The position numbers and the translations under genes were made by a program. A DNA stretch of 64,000 nucleotides from Cryptomeria japonica (taxonomy: Eukaryota > Streptophyta > Pinopsida > Cupressales > Cupressaceae), in the NCBI RefSeq assembly GCF_030272615.1, contig NC_081407.1, forward strand, positions 373,138,998 through 373,202,997. Direction: 5' to 3'. Positions 1-9,770 of the stretch are shown piece after piece. The notes under the pieces are model-generated. The model saw only the letters and a program-made list of their open reading frames with translations, was not told where the DNA came from and did not search any database. Position 1 is the first letter of the stretch. Each line of letters opens with the position of its first letter.

Positions 1-1200
1 AATCAGTTGTAGTTATTTCTAAAAATAGTGTTTCAGGGTCATTTAGTAAATAATTTATTAAATTAGTTATGCTTCTCATCTCATTTGATTGCATTAATAA
101 AATTAATAAGGTGTGTTTCTAGTACTATATTGTCAGTGTCAATATCGTAGTTCTATATCAAGGTGGTCGATCCATATTGAATTGTAGACATGATATTATA
201 ATGAGTAAACAATACAACTAGTCTTCTTTTGAGCTAGACTCTTCCTTGAAGATTGGTCACAAAGTTAAGAGAGGCAAAGCATCCCCTATGTCCACCTCTA
301 ATTTTGAATCTCTGCCCTCCCATAATTCTATCCTAAATAAGTCCATTTCTGCCCCCATTAGGAGTGATAGACCCCCCTTCTTAAATGATATAAATACAAA
401 TTCCTCTTTTCTCATCTCAGATAGATAGAACCCAGATGATGTCTTGGCCATTACCCATGATTCAAATGTGGATAATTTTAGGATGTTGAAATGGGCTTTC
501 CATGAGATCAAGGATATCAATATCAAACTTTAGGGAATCAATAGCATACAAGAAAATTAAGGTGCAAAATAGTGGTTAGTGGACTAGAGAAAATCAATTG
601 TGGACTCCATACTCCATACAAAAAATGGTAAGCACTGTAAGTGATATAATGAGAGATTATGATAGCAGAATCTCTTTTATAGAAGATAAACTCAAGAAAG
701 AGTATGAAGACAGACTGAGCCAGATTGAGTATAAATTCTAGAAAGTCAATGAGAACCTTATCTCTCTGGTTACCTGTAGAGGGTGAAGAGTTTTGCTGAA
801 AGCGTAAATACCATGGTAGGGAAACTAGAAACTATCCATCAAGAAGGGGCTACCTTGGATGTGGATTCCATAGAAAAAAAATAGGAGGAAACGATTGGGC
901 TATCCAAAAGAACCAAAGCCAACTTGAAGAAGAAATATGCAAACCAAGAAATTTAGGAACTCAAGAAAATTGCTCTAAACATGACTCAATTGGAAACAGA
1001 GGTCGTGGAGGCCCTAAGAAATTTGTACTAGTTTCTTCCTCTTTGTTGTCTTTTTCTAGGTTTTGGCTTTTTGCTGGCTTTAGGCTACTATTTTGAAATG
1101 GGTATATCTTTATGCAGCTACTTGTTGTAGATCTTTGTTAAAGGGTTCTGAGTCCCTTCAAAACCTGTTTGTTCCGTGATAAAAATCAATACAAGTAGTT
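1..1200 (+). mobile_element. 3' remnant of a LINE-like element (element C)
   Basis: The left end lies outside the window. From about 246 a plus-strand frame reads through a serine/proline-rich stretch (MSTSNFESLPSHNSILNKSI). From about 590 to 1025 it becomes charged and probably coiled-coil (ISFIEDKLKKEYEDRLSQIE). Several TAG/TAA codons and at least one change of frame break it, so it is a relic. A T-rich stretch of about 120 nt follows, then the motif GTCCCTTCAAAACC at 1152-1165 and an AATAAAAA-like end near 1190. The order (low-complexity stretch, coiled coil, T-rich 3' UTR) is that of the third ORF and tail of element B at 30953-33285, and the terminal motif recurs at 58651-58674. No RNase H part is visible here, so membership in that LINE group is inferred. 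Confidence 0.5.
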
Positions 1201-1944
1201 TTTTTCTTTTTCATTTTAGCCATATGAATTGTGCGAATCACAAAGCAAGTTTATTAAATTTTGCATTCAATCTAAAGAATTTTTTTTTTAAATACATGTA
1301 TAAATATTATACAAAATAATCTTATGGAAGAAAATTATATTTTAAACATATAAAATTACACATGTTTTTAAAATAATCAAGCTACTAAACTACAAATATC
1401 TTTTTTAAAAATCAATAATTAAATAAAGCTCAAATAAAATCAAGAGAACATAAAAATATCTTACTAATATACATTACTACATATCTAAAAAATATCAAAA
1501 TGTTACATAATAAAAATATGATGGAGAGATATAAAATAATGTAATTTGAGATATTGACATTCACATGCATGTATGCTATGCATGCATCCATAGAAATATC
1601 TTTATAAAGTACATTAGTATGTGTGTGTTTTTAAAATATCAAATTCCCATGATAAAAATAAAATTAAGATAGAAAGAAAATAATGTGATAGGAGATATTG
1701 AAAAAAAATATCAAAATGTCCCACAATTAAAATAAGATGGAGACAAAAAAAAAATAATGCAATTTGAAATATTAACATGCATCTACTATGTCTACATCCA
1801 TAGAAATATTTTAATAAAGTATTATATGTCACTTCTATCTTCCATTAATCTCTACAAGGTGATGTTTTGTGGCTCAGAGCTACTTGAGATCCATATAACT
1901 ACTCAACTATGCTTGCTATATATATTAAACTCATTGAACTTGAA
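1201..1944. other. AT-rich spacer without genes
   Basis: Very AT-rich DNA with homopolymer A and T tracts. Short open frames here, such as those near 1614-1966, are overlapping low-complexity artefacts. The only structure seen is the pair of imperfect direct repeats annotated separately. Confidence 0.7.
1491..1831. repeat. Pair of imperfect ~130-bp direct repeats
   Basis: The block at about 1491-1622 recurs at about 1705-1831. Both start with AAAATATCAAAATGT, pass through a GATGGAGA segment and a CATCCATAGAAATAT segment, and end before TATGT. The copies differ by many substitutions and small indels, so this is an old local duplication. Confidence 0.65.
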
Positions 1945-2344
1945 ATCTAACCCTAACCCTCATTGAACTTGAAACCTAACCCTAAGATTAAAATAATCCT
2001 AACCTAACCAAACCTCAACCCTAACTCTTATTGAACTTAAGAACCCATACTTGAACCTTAATTAAACACTAAAACTAACCTCAAACTTGACCTTTCCCTA
2101 TCCCTAACCCTAGTTCTAATATTGACCATAACCATAATTATAACTTGATATATAATCTTTATTCTAACATTAACCCTAATTCTAAGGTTAACCCTACTTC
2201 TAGCTATAACCCCAATTAAAATCCAACCCTAAACCTAATTTAATCTAAAATTGAATATTTATCTTAATTAAATTGTAACCCTAATATAACCTTTACCCTA
2301 ACTTAATTGAATGTGAACACTAACCATAATGTAACCCTGACCCT
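1945..2344. repeat. Degenerate telomere-like CCCTAA repeat tract
   Basis: About 400 bp made of imperfect CCCTAA/ACCCTA units separated by short TTGAACTTGAA-like spacers. The best stretch is TAACCCTAACCCT near 1948. The usual plant telomere unit is CCCTAAA, whereas many units here are the six-base form. It is probably an old interstitial telomere-like tract or a satellite derived from one. The LTR of E1 begins exactly at its right edge. Confidence 0.65.
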
Positions 2345-3265
2345 TGTTGGAAACCGATAACACTGAGAAGGGGGATGAATCAATGTTATACAAGAATATA
2401 AGATTTTAGCCTTAACAAAACATTCATTCACCAACTAGTATACCGGTATAAACAAAATTGAAAGAAGTAATGCAACCGATAAGCCAAACACATAAATAAG
2501 AAACATAACACACAGATTTATACTTGGAAAACCTCAAGGAGGAAAAACCATGGTGGGATTTGTGACCCACAATATCAATTCACTGGCCATATGAAGAGAT
2601 ATTACAATATATGATGGGCCTACACTTCCAGGAAGGCTTACAGCCTAGAGCACACTGCTCATCACAATAGGAGCCTCATTGACTACATAAAAATATAGAC
2701 AACAATCTGAAGAAGTATGAACTACTTAATATAGCATCTCCTATACCAGAATACAATTTCGGTTTAAGCTCTGTCTATTCCGGTTAAAACCCTAAACCTT
2801 AGTACCAAAATAGCCCTTACAAGGAGTTCCTCGCATGCACAATCTCTCTGATATCTTTCACATTACATTATATCCATATATCCATTCCACATATCTATCC
2901 TTATTCAAAATGATCTAATCAGTCTCCCCTATATACCCTATAAAAATTTATGCCTTATGTCGGCTTACAAGGATATATACAATATCATATTTACATGTTG
3001 GTCATATAACATAAATGAATAAGCATTAAAACAAGCTACCAATGTCAGATCCAAGATGTGTCGGCCTCCAATACCGATGACCTTTACCATACCATGTCGA
3101 CTTGCATTGTCAGTGACCAAAGAAATCTTCTATCCTATCAGTGGAGGTGCTAGTGTAGAGTCTGTGAAGTTCCTGTCGATACCCCATATCAAATTGGAAC
3201 CCAAATTCATGTTTCCATCAATGAGAACATAGTGAAACCTAACCAATAGAGTGTCAATTTCCAAC
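2345..3265 (-). repeat. 3' LTR of E1
   Basis: 921 bp. On the plus strand it starts TGTTGGAAAC and ends TTTCCAACA, giving TG...CA ends with a longer imperfect inverted repeat, as is typical for plant LTRs. The flanking purine-rich tract on the minus strand (CCAAAGGAGGAGAT) fits a polypurine tract directly before a 3' LTR. The matching 5' LTR is not in the window. Confidence 0.8.
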
Positions 3266-3525
3266 AATCTCCTCCTTTGGCATTGATGGCAACACTCATG
3301 TGAAAAATGGTCATGGTTTCAACTACTGGTTTCTCCTGCCTTGCTCCCCCTGAGTTGAATATGCAAAATGCCCCAATACTCCAAGATTCCAAAAAATATG
3401 TAACTCCCCCTAATGTATGAAACCCTTCATTCTTTTTCACGTGTATACATCTCCCCCTTTGACATCAATGCCCCCAAAAAATGTCAAAGAATAATAACTA
3501 TACACTGAATACCTCCAGAAATGTC

Positions 3526-5134
3526 TTATTGGAGCTTGACCAGTTTCAATATTTTCGGGTAAGATTTCTTTAATAACTCTACATAAATATCCCAACCGGT
3601 TTTGAATGTGCCAGAGATGGACACACTTCCACCCAATAAATATTCAAGTGATTCCTTCTCAGTGACTTCTGCCGGTGTGGGCTTACCAAGCATATCCATG
3701 CATTCCTTCTTATGTACACCAAGTGAATCCAATCTTGAACTCACCAAACCTCTGAGACTTCTAGCTCTCTGAATGATCTTATCTCTTTCCTTTTCAAGAG
3801 CATAAATTTGATTCTCCAAGGTTAAAATTTTTCCATCAATAGATGTTGTCAATGAAACTATTCCATCAAAAGAGTTAGGAATACTAGTAATTTTGTCATG
3901 TATCTCTTTTATCTTTTTATCTACTTTTGCTATAAGAATCTCAGTGTTGCAACATACCCTGAATATGTTAGTACCTTGTTTCAAAGAATTTTCAATTGGA
4001 ATTAACTTATACTCAATCTTTTTCTTCTCTCTCTCAATGATCTAATCAAAAGAGACTCTCTTAGCTAAAGTGAATTTTTCAAGTGCATGTCAGTTAGAGA
4101 TCTGTTGTAACGATTGAAAATATTTAGAGATGTGCTCTTTTATTACCTTAAGCTTGCCAAAAGGGCTCGCTTCATTCTCAATCTTACATTTCGGGACCAA
4201 TATGTGCAAAACAGTTATGGATTAATCTATAATCCCTTTGTCTATGGTTCCCTCCTTCATCAGTTTTTGAGCACCCATCATCTTTAGCTCTATGGGACTC
4301 ATCTCTGTGATGTTTTTCTTCTCAACTAGAGAAGTGTCAATTGTCAATAATGATGTGCCAACAACTAGTTCCCTATCACATTCCCCTGTTTTCTCTAGTG
4401 ATTTAACTTTTATGGCCTCCTCACTTGCACCGGTGGCTTTGCCACTTGGTGAAATCTGTGTGACTACCGGTTCCTCTCTAGGAACAATATCCTCAACTTG
4501 TACATTCATATCCGAAGTACAAGTGTCCTCAATGTTAGTAACCTGTACAATATTCTTAGCATTAATTGATGTTTCAGTATGTTTCTATACATTTGTGTTA
4601 ACCGCTGGCTCAATTTCCAGTATCATGATATTCTTCAAAACTGAGGGTGGAGTACCCATAATTCCTTTATCTTTCCCTTCAACCGGTGTATCTACAATAT
4701 TAGTCTTTTTCTCTGATGAAGTGAAGAATCCTCTATGCTCTCCCAAAAATTTAATCCAACCACTTTGTGTTTCCTTTACTATCTCATTCATCCTTCCTAA
4801 CATTAGGCTAGTTATTCTATGTTTGTTGTTGAATAACTTCCTGTGTGCAGCCTCTATTGTCTTCTCCATCTCATACAAAGTTATAGCAACACATATAGCT
4901 AAAAAGTCTTGCATCTTAATGTGTTTGTCTTCTTGCATTGCAGATAACCTTCTAGCATCTAACATGTTGTATAGCTCTGTCGGTATTTGATTATCTATTT
5001 CAATTAATGCTTTCTTATAGATATCTAAATATAGAAGAATTGCTTCCTCTACCTCTCTCATTTCATCATCTTCACATGTATCATAATAAGACTTAACATT
5101 TTTCAGCATCCCATCCTTAGTAATTTCATCAATA
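3526..5134 (-). pseudogene. E1 internal coding region, coiled-coil protein of unknown role (broken)
   Basis: Minus-strand coding sequence in several pieces. The upstream part (about 4585-5134, running into the gap) is helical and charged (EEAILLYLDIYKKALIEIDN). It aligns by eye with the E3 product at 51964-52371 (EEATIKYLNIYNKVLIEIMS). The downstream part (3526-3984) is a predicted coiled coil (EKERDKIIQRARSLRGLVSS). No zinc knuckle, protease, integrase or RT motif is visible. It occupies the place just before the polypurine tract and 3' LTR. It could be an extra (aORF or envelope-position) product known from some copia lineages, or cargo of a non-autonomous element; the sequence does not decide. 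Confidence 0.55.
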
Positions 5135-5634
5135 NNNNNNNNNNNNNNNNNNNNNNNNNNNNNNNNNNNNNNNNNNNNNNNNNNNNNNNNNNNNNNNNNN
5201 NNNNNNNNNNNNNNNNNNNNNNNNNNNNNNNNNNNNNNNNNNNNNNNNNNNNNNNNNNNNNNNNNNNNNNNNNNNNNNNNNNNNNNNNNNNNNNNNNNNN
5301 NNNNNNNNNNNNNNNNNNNNNNNNNNNNNNNNNNNNNNNNNNNNNNNNNNNNNNNNNNNNNNNNNNNNNNNNNNNNNNNNNNNNNNNNNNNNNNNNNNNN
5401 NNNNNNNNNNNNNNNNNNNNNNNNNNNNNNNNNNNNNNNNNNNNNNNNNNNNNNNNNNNNNNNNNNNNNNNNNNNNNNNNNNNNNNNNNNNNNNNNNNNN
5501 NNNNNNNNNNNNNNNNNNNNNNNNNNNNNNNNNNNNNNNNNNNNNNNNNNNNNNNNNNNNNNNNNNNNNNNNNNNNNNNNNNNNNNNNNNNNNNNNNNNN
5601 NNNNNNNNNNNNNNNNNNNNNNNNNNNNNNNNNN
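5135..5634. other. Assembly gap of exactly 500 N
   Basis: A run of 500 N. The round length suggests a placeholder of unknown true size. E1 coding sequence lies to its left and unrelated E2 sequence to its right, so the junction of the two elements is hidden. Apparent proteins that run through it are artefacts. Confidence 0.95.
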
Positions 5635-5699
5635 TATTATTATCATCGGACGAAACAGTTGGAGCACCGAAAAAATCAAAATGTGTTACATTCAAATCT

Positions 5700-5719
5700 A
5701 TTACTTTCTGGAAATCCAT

Positions 5720-5775
<56 letters not shown>

Positions 5776-6043
5776 TCGAATACCAATCAAAATGGCCAAC
5801 CAACTGTAATGTTTCGATTAAATGCAAACACGCATTATGCAAGCATCCTTCTACTATCTCTTGCACACTAATTTGAGCCAGAATCAGACACTCGTCCTTT
5901 GCATAGTGCTCTATCAATCTCAGATCCGACAACAACAACCTCTCCAACCCATGAACAACATTAAAAACCTTTAGCATAGCTGTTGGAGGACCAACTGCTA
6001 TGTTCAGCAATACCTTCTTGTCATTTGTTTGTATGCAATCCAA
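5700..6043 (-). pseudogene. EXO70-like exocyst subunit fragment (tentative) inside E2
   Basis: On the minus strand the frame reads PPTAMLKVFNVVHGLERLLL, which resembles a segment of plant EXO70 exocyst proteins as I remember them. The rest of the fragment (EHYAKDECLILAQISVQEIV) is less telling. It ends in a run of aspartates produced by the trinucleotide repeat at 5718-5774. EXO70 tethers secretory vesicles at the plasma membrane; this piece lacks almost all of such a protein and sits inside a retroelement, so no function is expected. Identity rests on one short match and is uncertain. Confidence 0.4.
5718..5774. repeat. (ATC)n microsatellite
   Basis: About 19 uninterrupted ATC/TCA units. 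On the minus strand they read as GAT codons, giving a poly-aspartate run in the overlapping frame. The repeat lies beside the gap and could have contributed to the assembly break. Confidence 0.95.
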
Positions 6044-6179
6044 AATATGTTGCCTGGATTCCTTAATCCTGTAAAAAACAGCTATTTTTTGGTCACCAAC
6101 ATGCTCTGCTACAAACCACCGAATTCTACAAAATTACCAACTTCTTCAACAAATCCGATATTAAAATATGGGCAAAACA

Positions 6180-6300
6180 CATCATCACTTTCTAATTGGT
6201 GGTCCTCACAAGCTTTGGCGAACACAAAAGGGGCTTCTGCAGATATCATGCGCACATCCTCGTCCACCTTCGTAATCTTCTGGATGCAAGCTAGGGGCAA
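6180..6300 (-). pseudogene. NF-YC (CCAAT-binding factor subunit C) histone-fold fragment inside E2
   Basis: The minus strand reads [20 protein letters not shown] followed by [11 protein letters not shown]. This matches the start of the conserved NF-YC histone-fold domain (family pattern [23 protein letters not shown]...FAKACE). NF-YC pairs with NF-YB and NF-YA to bind CCAAT boxes. Only about 35 residues are recognisable. After ACE the sequence ([20 protein letters not shown]) no longer follows the family, so helices 2-3 of the fold are missing. The position inside E2 suggests captured, non-functional cargo. Confidence 0.8.
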
Positions 6301-6379
6301 ATGATGTTTCTTAAAATCACTCGATTATGTGACCTCCTATGCCCTCACATAAAAGGGCTCATGGATCTGCTCCTTGCAG

Positions 6380-6860
6380 TGCAAAGTCGCCTGAAATCTG
6401 CCATGGCCATCAAAGACCCCTAAGCAATGTAGACTCCATCAACTTCAGCCACGAACGACAAAACAATGCTCATGACATCCTCCATTTCTCGCCTTCTAAC
6501 GCAAATTGACACCACGCTATGTTGTAGGCATGAGACTATGTCTTTGTTTCTTAACTCTAAGACCCACAACTACGAAGAACCGACAGATCTGGCCGCCTTT
6601 TCTGTCATCGTATTTTCTTCCCTTTCGTCTTCCATATACAAAAAAATGGTTCATTGGCTCTAGTTTAATGATGTCTTTCAGACTATGTTCCAAATTTTAT
6701 CTGTCACCACAGGCAACAGAGTATTCCATGCCTTGCACTCCTCTAGCGGCATCGCCTCCACACTATACTCTGGCTTCCCATCAAAACAAGGGAGCTCCTT
6801 AATCTCCTTGTGTTTCACAGTGACCTCATCCTTCAACTAGGAGTCGAGCATTGCTTCCAT
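6380..6860 (-). other. E2 internal region without clear domains
   Basis: Short minus-strand open stretches only. One reads GVFDGHG near 6410-6430, which is the hallmark start of PP2C phosphatases. Seven residues with no flanking support are not enough to call it, so I leave it unassigned. Another stretch (EIKELPCFDGKPEYSVEAMP, about 6720-6810) has no recognised match. Confidence 0.35.
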
Positions 6861-6863
6861 GAT

Positions 6864-7781
6864 CTAATGTTCCTTCACAATGTCCATGTCCTTCACAGTG
6901 ACAGCCACGGCCACATTTAGCACTTTTGTTTCTACGACTTCCAAGGGCACTTTGGGAGCAGGGGGAATCTTCATCTCGACATTACTCTCAATTGTTGATT
7001 CAAGTTGCTTCTTCACGCAACTCTTCTCAACCTCATGCTCCTCATCATCCACATTGACACTATCATCCACATCCATCCAATCAAGTTGATGAACCATATC
7101 TCCCTTCTCTTCATGTGACGCCTGAAACTACTTGGAGCGATGCCCACTGTCCTTGGCTCTCGTTAATGGTTGCTTCTGCTTCAAACCAGAAAACCTTGTT
7201 TTGTCCTGCACTTCATCATCCAAATCCATAGGCTCATATTCTTCTATGAAAATGTCTGTGAAAAGGTTGTCTTCATCATCATGGGAGTGCCTCTTTATTT
7301 TTTCCAAGGCCATGCCATCTGCAGAGATCTCTAAAGTCACAATTACTCCTAGGCTTCCTTGCCCTGCTACCTCACTCCAATATGCAACCTCCTCATCTCA
7401 GGAGGCAAAATCAACCACAGATTCAACTTGGGTTTCCGATGGAAAACACTCTTTCTCCCAAAATCTTTTGAGCTCCTCTTCTTCAACATCGGCTTCTTTC
7501 CTAGCATCTTTCTGCCAACAAATTTCAACTGAGGCATCATGGGGTTCAACCTTCACCACATGAATACCAACAACTTCCCGGCCATTAACAGTTTGGCCAA
7601 TAAGTGCCAAAGCTGGTTCAAGAGAGAAGCAAATAAGAATCCCAACATCCTTCTCTTTCGTTGGATTCTCCTCTTCAACTAAGTTCCCCTCTTTCTTCCA
7701 GCCATCCCACCAATGTACACAATGCTTGAAGCACAGTCATATCATAGAAGTTATGAATTTTACCTTTTTCTTCCTCCTCCA
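6864..7781 (-). pseudogene. Acidic coding region at the 5' side of E2 (broken, unknown)
   Basis: The first ATG in element sense is at 7781, 21 bases past the primer site, and reads MEEEEKGKIHNFYDMTVLQA. Downstream frames contain VNGREVVGIHVVKVEPHDAS and strongly acidic stretches (DLDDEVQDKT, DDSVNVDDEEHEVEKS). The composition is high in Asp, Glu and Val, with no zinc knuckle. It is not intact. I do not recognise the family; a captured host gene or an unusual gag are both possible. Confidence 0.45.
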
Positions 7782-7801
7782 TCTCTGCTCAAGCCAACCT
7801 A

Positions 7802-7814
7802 GGCTCTGATACCA
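7802..7814 (-). promoter_or_regulatory. tRNA-iMet primer binding site of E2
   Basis: On the minus strand this is TGGTATCAGAGCC, the standard plant initiator-methionine tRNA primer site. It is separated from the LTR end by two bases. It fixes the orientation of E2. Confidence 0.9.
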
Positions 7815-7816
7815 AT

Positions 7817-8074
7817 TGTTAGTTTAAATCAAGAAAAGAAATAACATAAAACAATGAAAGAAAAATGGAAATAAAGAATGCGACACGAGACACGATTTAC
7901 AATGGTTTGACAAATACCTACGTCCACTCTCAAGTAGTGAAATCATCTATTAGCCAATATCCAAATCATCTAATACATAGACTGCACGCATATTTATGCA
8001 TTCATATTCAAGTATGAATCGAAGAGTTGAGGGAGCCAAAAGGTCATGTGACCGTTGGGCTTCACATCCCAACA
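7817..8074 (-). repeat. 5' LTR of E2 (258 bp)
   Basis: On the plus strand it begins TGTTAGTTTAAATC and ends CATCCCAACA, giving TG...CA ends with a short inverted repeat, directly next to the primer site. The sequence right of 8074 matches the start of the F-box unit 3 flank at about 35345, which supports 8074 as a true insertion edge. Confidence 0.8.
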
Positions 8075-9666
8075 AAAATTAAGGTATAGTACTAAGATTC
8101 TCCAATTAGAGGATGACTAACCTTTCATAAATAGTGCTAAGATTTATCTTTCATCATAACAAAATTTAAAGAGATGGATTATTGACAAATTATTTTCATT
8201 TAAACACTCAAATAAATTGTGTGATTGATCAAAAGACCTTATTTGAATAATAATTAATAATTAAGGCACCAAGCCGAGGCTTGAAACAAGCAGTCCAATT
8301 TAAGTACTATATAATCCAGCAATAAAATAAAAGGTTAACATAAAATAAATATAATAGATTACTCTATATATTATAGATTTGAACTTGGCATATATCTTGG
8401 TAATTGAGACTGTTACAGTGATTCGAACTTTGGCACATGTTTTTGTGTCTGACAAAATAGACGGCACTTAAAACTGTTGCATTAATTAAGCCTAAATTAA
8501 AAGATAATTAAAATGTCCAAACGACTGGCTGACAACAGCCACAGTTTAAAACATTTGACCTATGACCTGGCTTGTTCAACAATACGTTTGAACTCTACTG
8601 CCAGATACAAATCGGAGTACAACTCAGTTGTCTGTAATAAATTTGGGGCAATTGTTTTTTCTTGGTGTTATAAATTGATAATATATATGAAGACCTCATT
8701 TTCAATATAGACATTCATCAATATCAATAAGAATTACAATATTATAATTTAATTGTCATCATTTATAAGTTCATATATAAGAAATGTTATCTTGAATATA
8801 AACATTCAGCAATAACAATTTTAGAAACGAAAATCATAATACCAAAATTTAACCATCCTACTATACCATTCAAAATATGTTACCATAATTTAACCATCAC
8901 ACTATACCATTAACAACAACAACAATGATTACACTGCATCGCTTTCACATTCTTTCCTCCTTCCTTCTCATTGATTACAAGTGCCAGCATAATAGTGTTG
9001 TCCCACCTTGTCCTTTTTGTATTTATCCTGCTAATCACAGTTGCATATATATTGTTGGAATCCTCAACCTCATAAGCTCTCCTCCATGTATGTTTGTCTC
9101 CCCAATTTCGGTTCCTGGATTCTTCTTCATATAATATATCATGTAATTAACATCTGTTGTTGTTCTATGTGGATCTCATGGTTTTGGCAGTTTAAGTAGA
9201 GTGATGCAAATGTTAAAAGTTTGAATTTTTATGAAAAGGTTTTATTTTAAAATTATGTTTATTTATACAATTTTAAGAAATATGAATGTATTTGATTATG
9301 TTTCAATATAAGATTGCGAAAATGAAATATAAAACATATATGTAATCTTAAAAATAGAAACAACCACGATACAACAAAAATATAACTCATTTCTGTAAAT
9401 TACAAGTCATACTTTATATTTAGCTCACTTGTATGTTTTCCTATTTGTTTTTAATCTTTGTCATGAATGTAAAATTAATCCAATAAAAAAAATTGACCAA
9501 AACAAACTTGACTGTATTACAATAATATAAAAGCAAGACCTTAAATGACTTAAAAAAACTATTATATTATAAGTTTGTCCCAAAAGAAATTGGCATACTT
9601 GATATGTTTATCTAATGTGAAAGCAAAGGTTTAAGGTAACATGATAAATGTTGTCTCAAATGGACT
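8075..9666 (+). other. Upstream flank of F-box unit 1 (diverged duplicate of 35345-37000)
   Basis: AT-rich, without convincing genes. It aligns by eye with 35345-37000, starting at AAAAATTAAGRTATAGTACT and running to the conversion tract at 9667, with many substitutions and indels. Compared with unit 3 it lacks about 525 bp: the sequence passes from GTAAATTACAAG (about 9404) straight to TCATACTTTATATTTA, whereas in unit 3 these lie at about 36260 and 36784. The small frame at 8925-9134 is not kept in unit 3 and is not called. Confidence 0.7.
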
Positions 9667-9718
9667 CTATCCCATTAGTTTGTTTTGACAGTTTACAATT
9701 CACTGTAATATCTAGCTC

Positions 9719-9726
9719 TATATAAG
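9719..9726 (+). promoter_or_regulatory. TATA box of F-box gene copy 1
   Basis: TATATAAG in the context CTCTATATAAGTAG, 45 bases before the first ATG. With a typical start site about 30 bases downstream, the 5' UTR to the first ATG would be only about 20-25 nt. That makes the second ATG (9792) a realistic alternative start. Confidence 0.65.
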
Positions 9727-9770
9727 TAGAAGAACGTACCCATTTTATCATAAGTATTCAATTTCAAAGA

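Larger units (their letters stand above)
2345..5134 (-). mobile_element. LTR retrotransposon relic E1 (copia-like, minus strand)
   Basis: The element reads on the minus strand. Its 3' LTR lies at 2345-3265, preceded in element sense by a purine-rich tract (plus-strand positions 3266-3279). Coding sequence extends upstream to the assembly gap. It is broken at several places. No reverse transcriptase, integrase or protease was recognised between the LTR and the gap. The coding part is related to the one in E3 (51105-54016), and the LTRs of the two share a conserved segment (GGAAAACCT...GACCCACAATAT), so they belong to one family. The 5' end is lost in or beyond the gap. Confidence 0.75.
5635..8074 (-). 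mobile_element. LTR retrotransposon relic E2 with host-gene-like cargo
   Basis: A minus-strand element with its 5' LTR at 7817-8074, a primer site at 7802-7814 and an internal region running left into the gap. The internal region shows no RT, integrase or gag motif. It carries pieces resembling host proteins (NF-YC histone fold at 6180-6300, an EXO70-like piece at 5700-6043) and an acidic reading frame at 6864-7781. This fits a non-autonomous element that has taken up host sequence. It is broken at several places. The 3' LTR is not seen and may lie in the gap. Confidence 0.6.

Noticed and set aside
5129-6043. Protein with a long poly-aspartate run
   Set aside because: The run is a microsatellite, and most of the frame consists of N. 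Only the EXO70-like piece was kept as a tentative fragment.
6400-6440. PP2C phosphatase fragment (GVFDGHG)
   Set aside because: Only seven residues match and no second PP2C motif was found.
8925-9134. 69-codon frame upstream of F-box copy 1
   Set aside because: Not conserved in unit 3, and low complexity.
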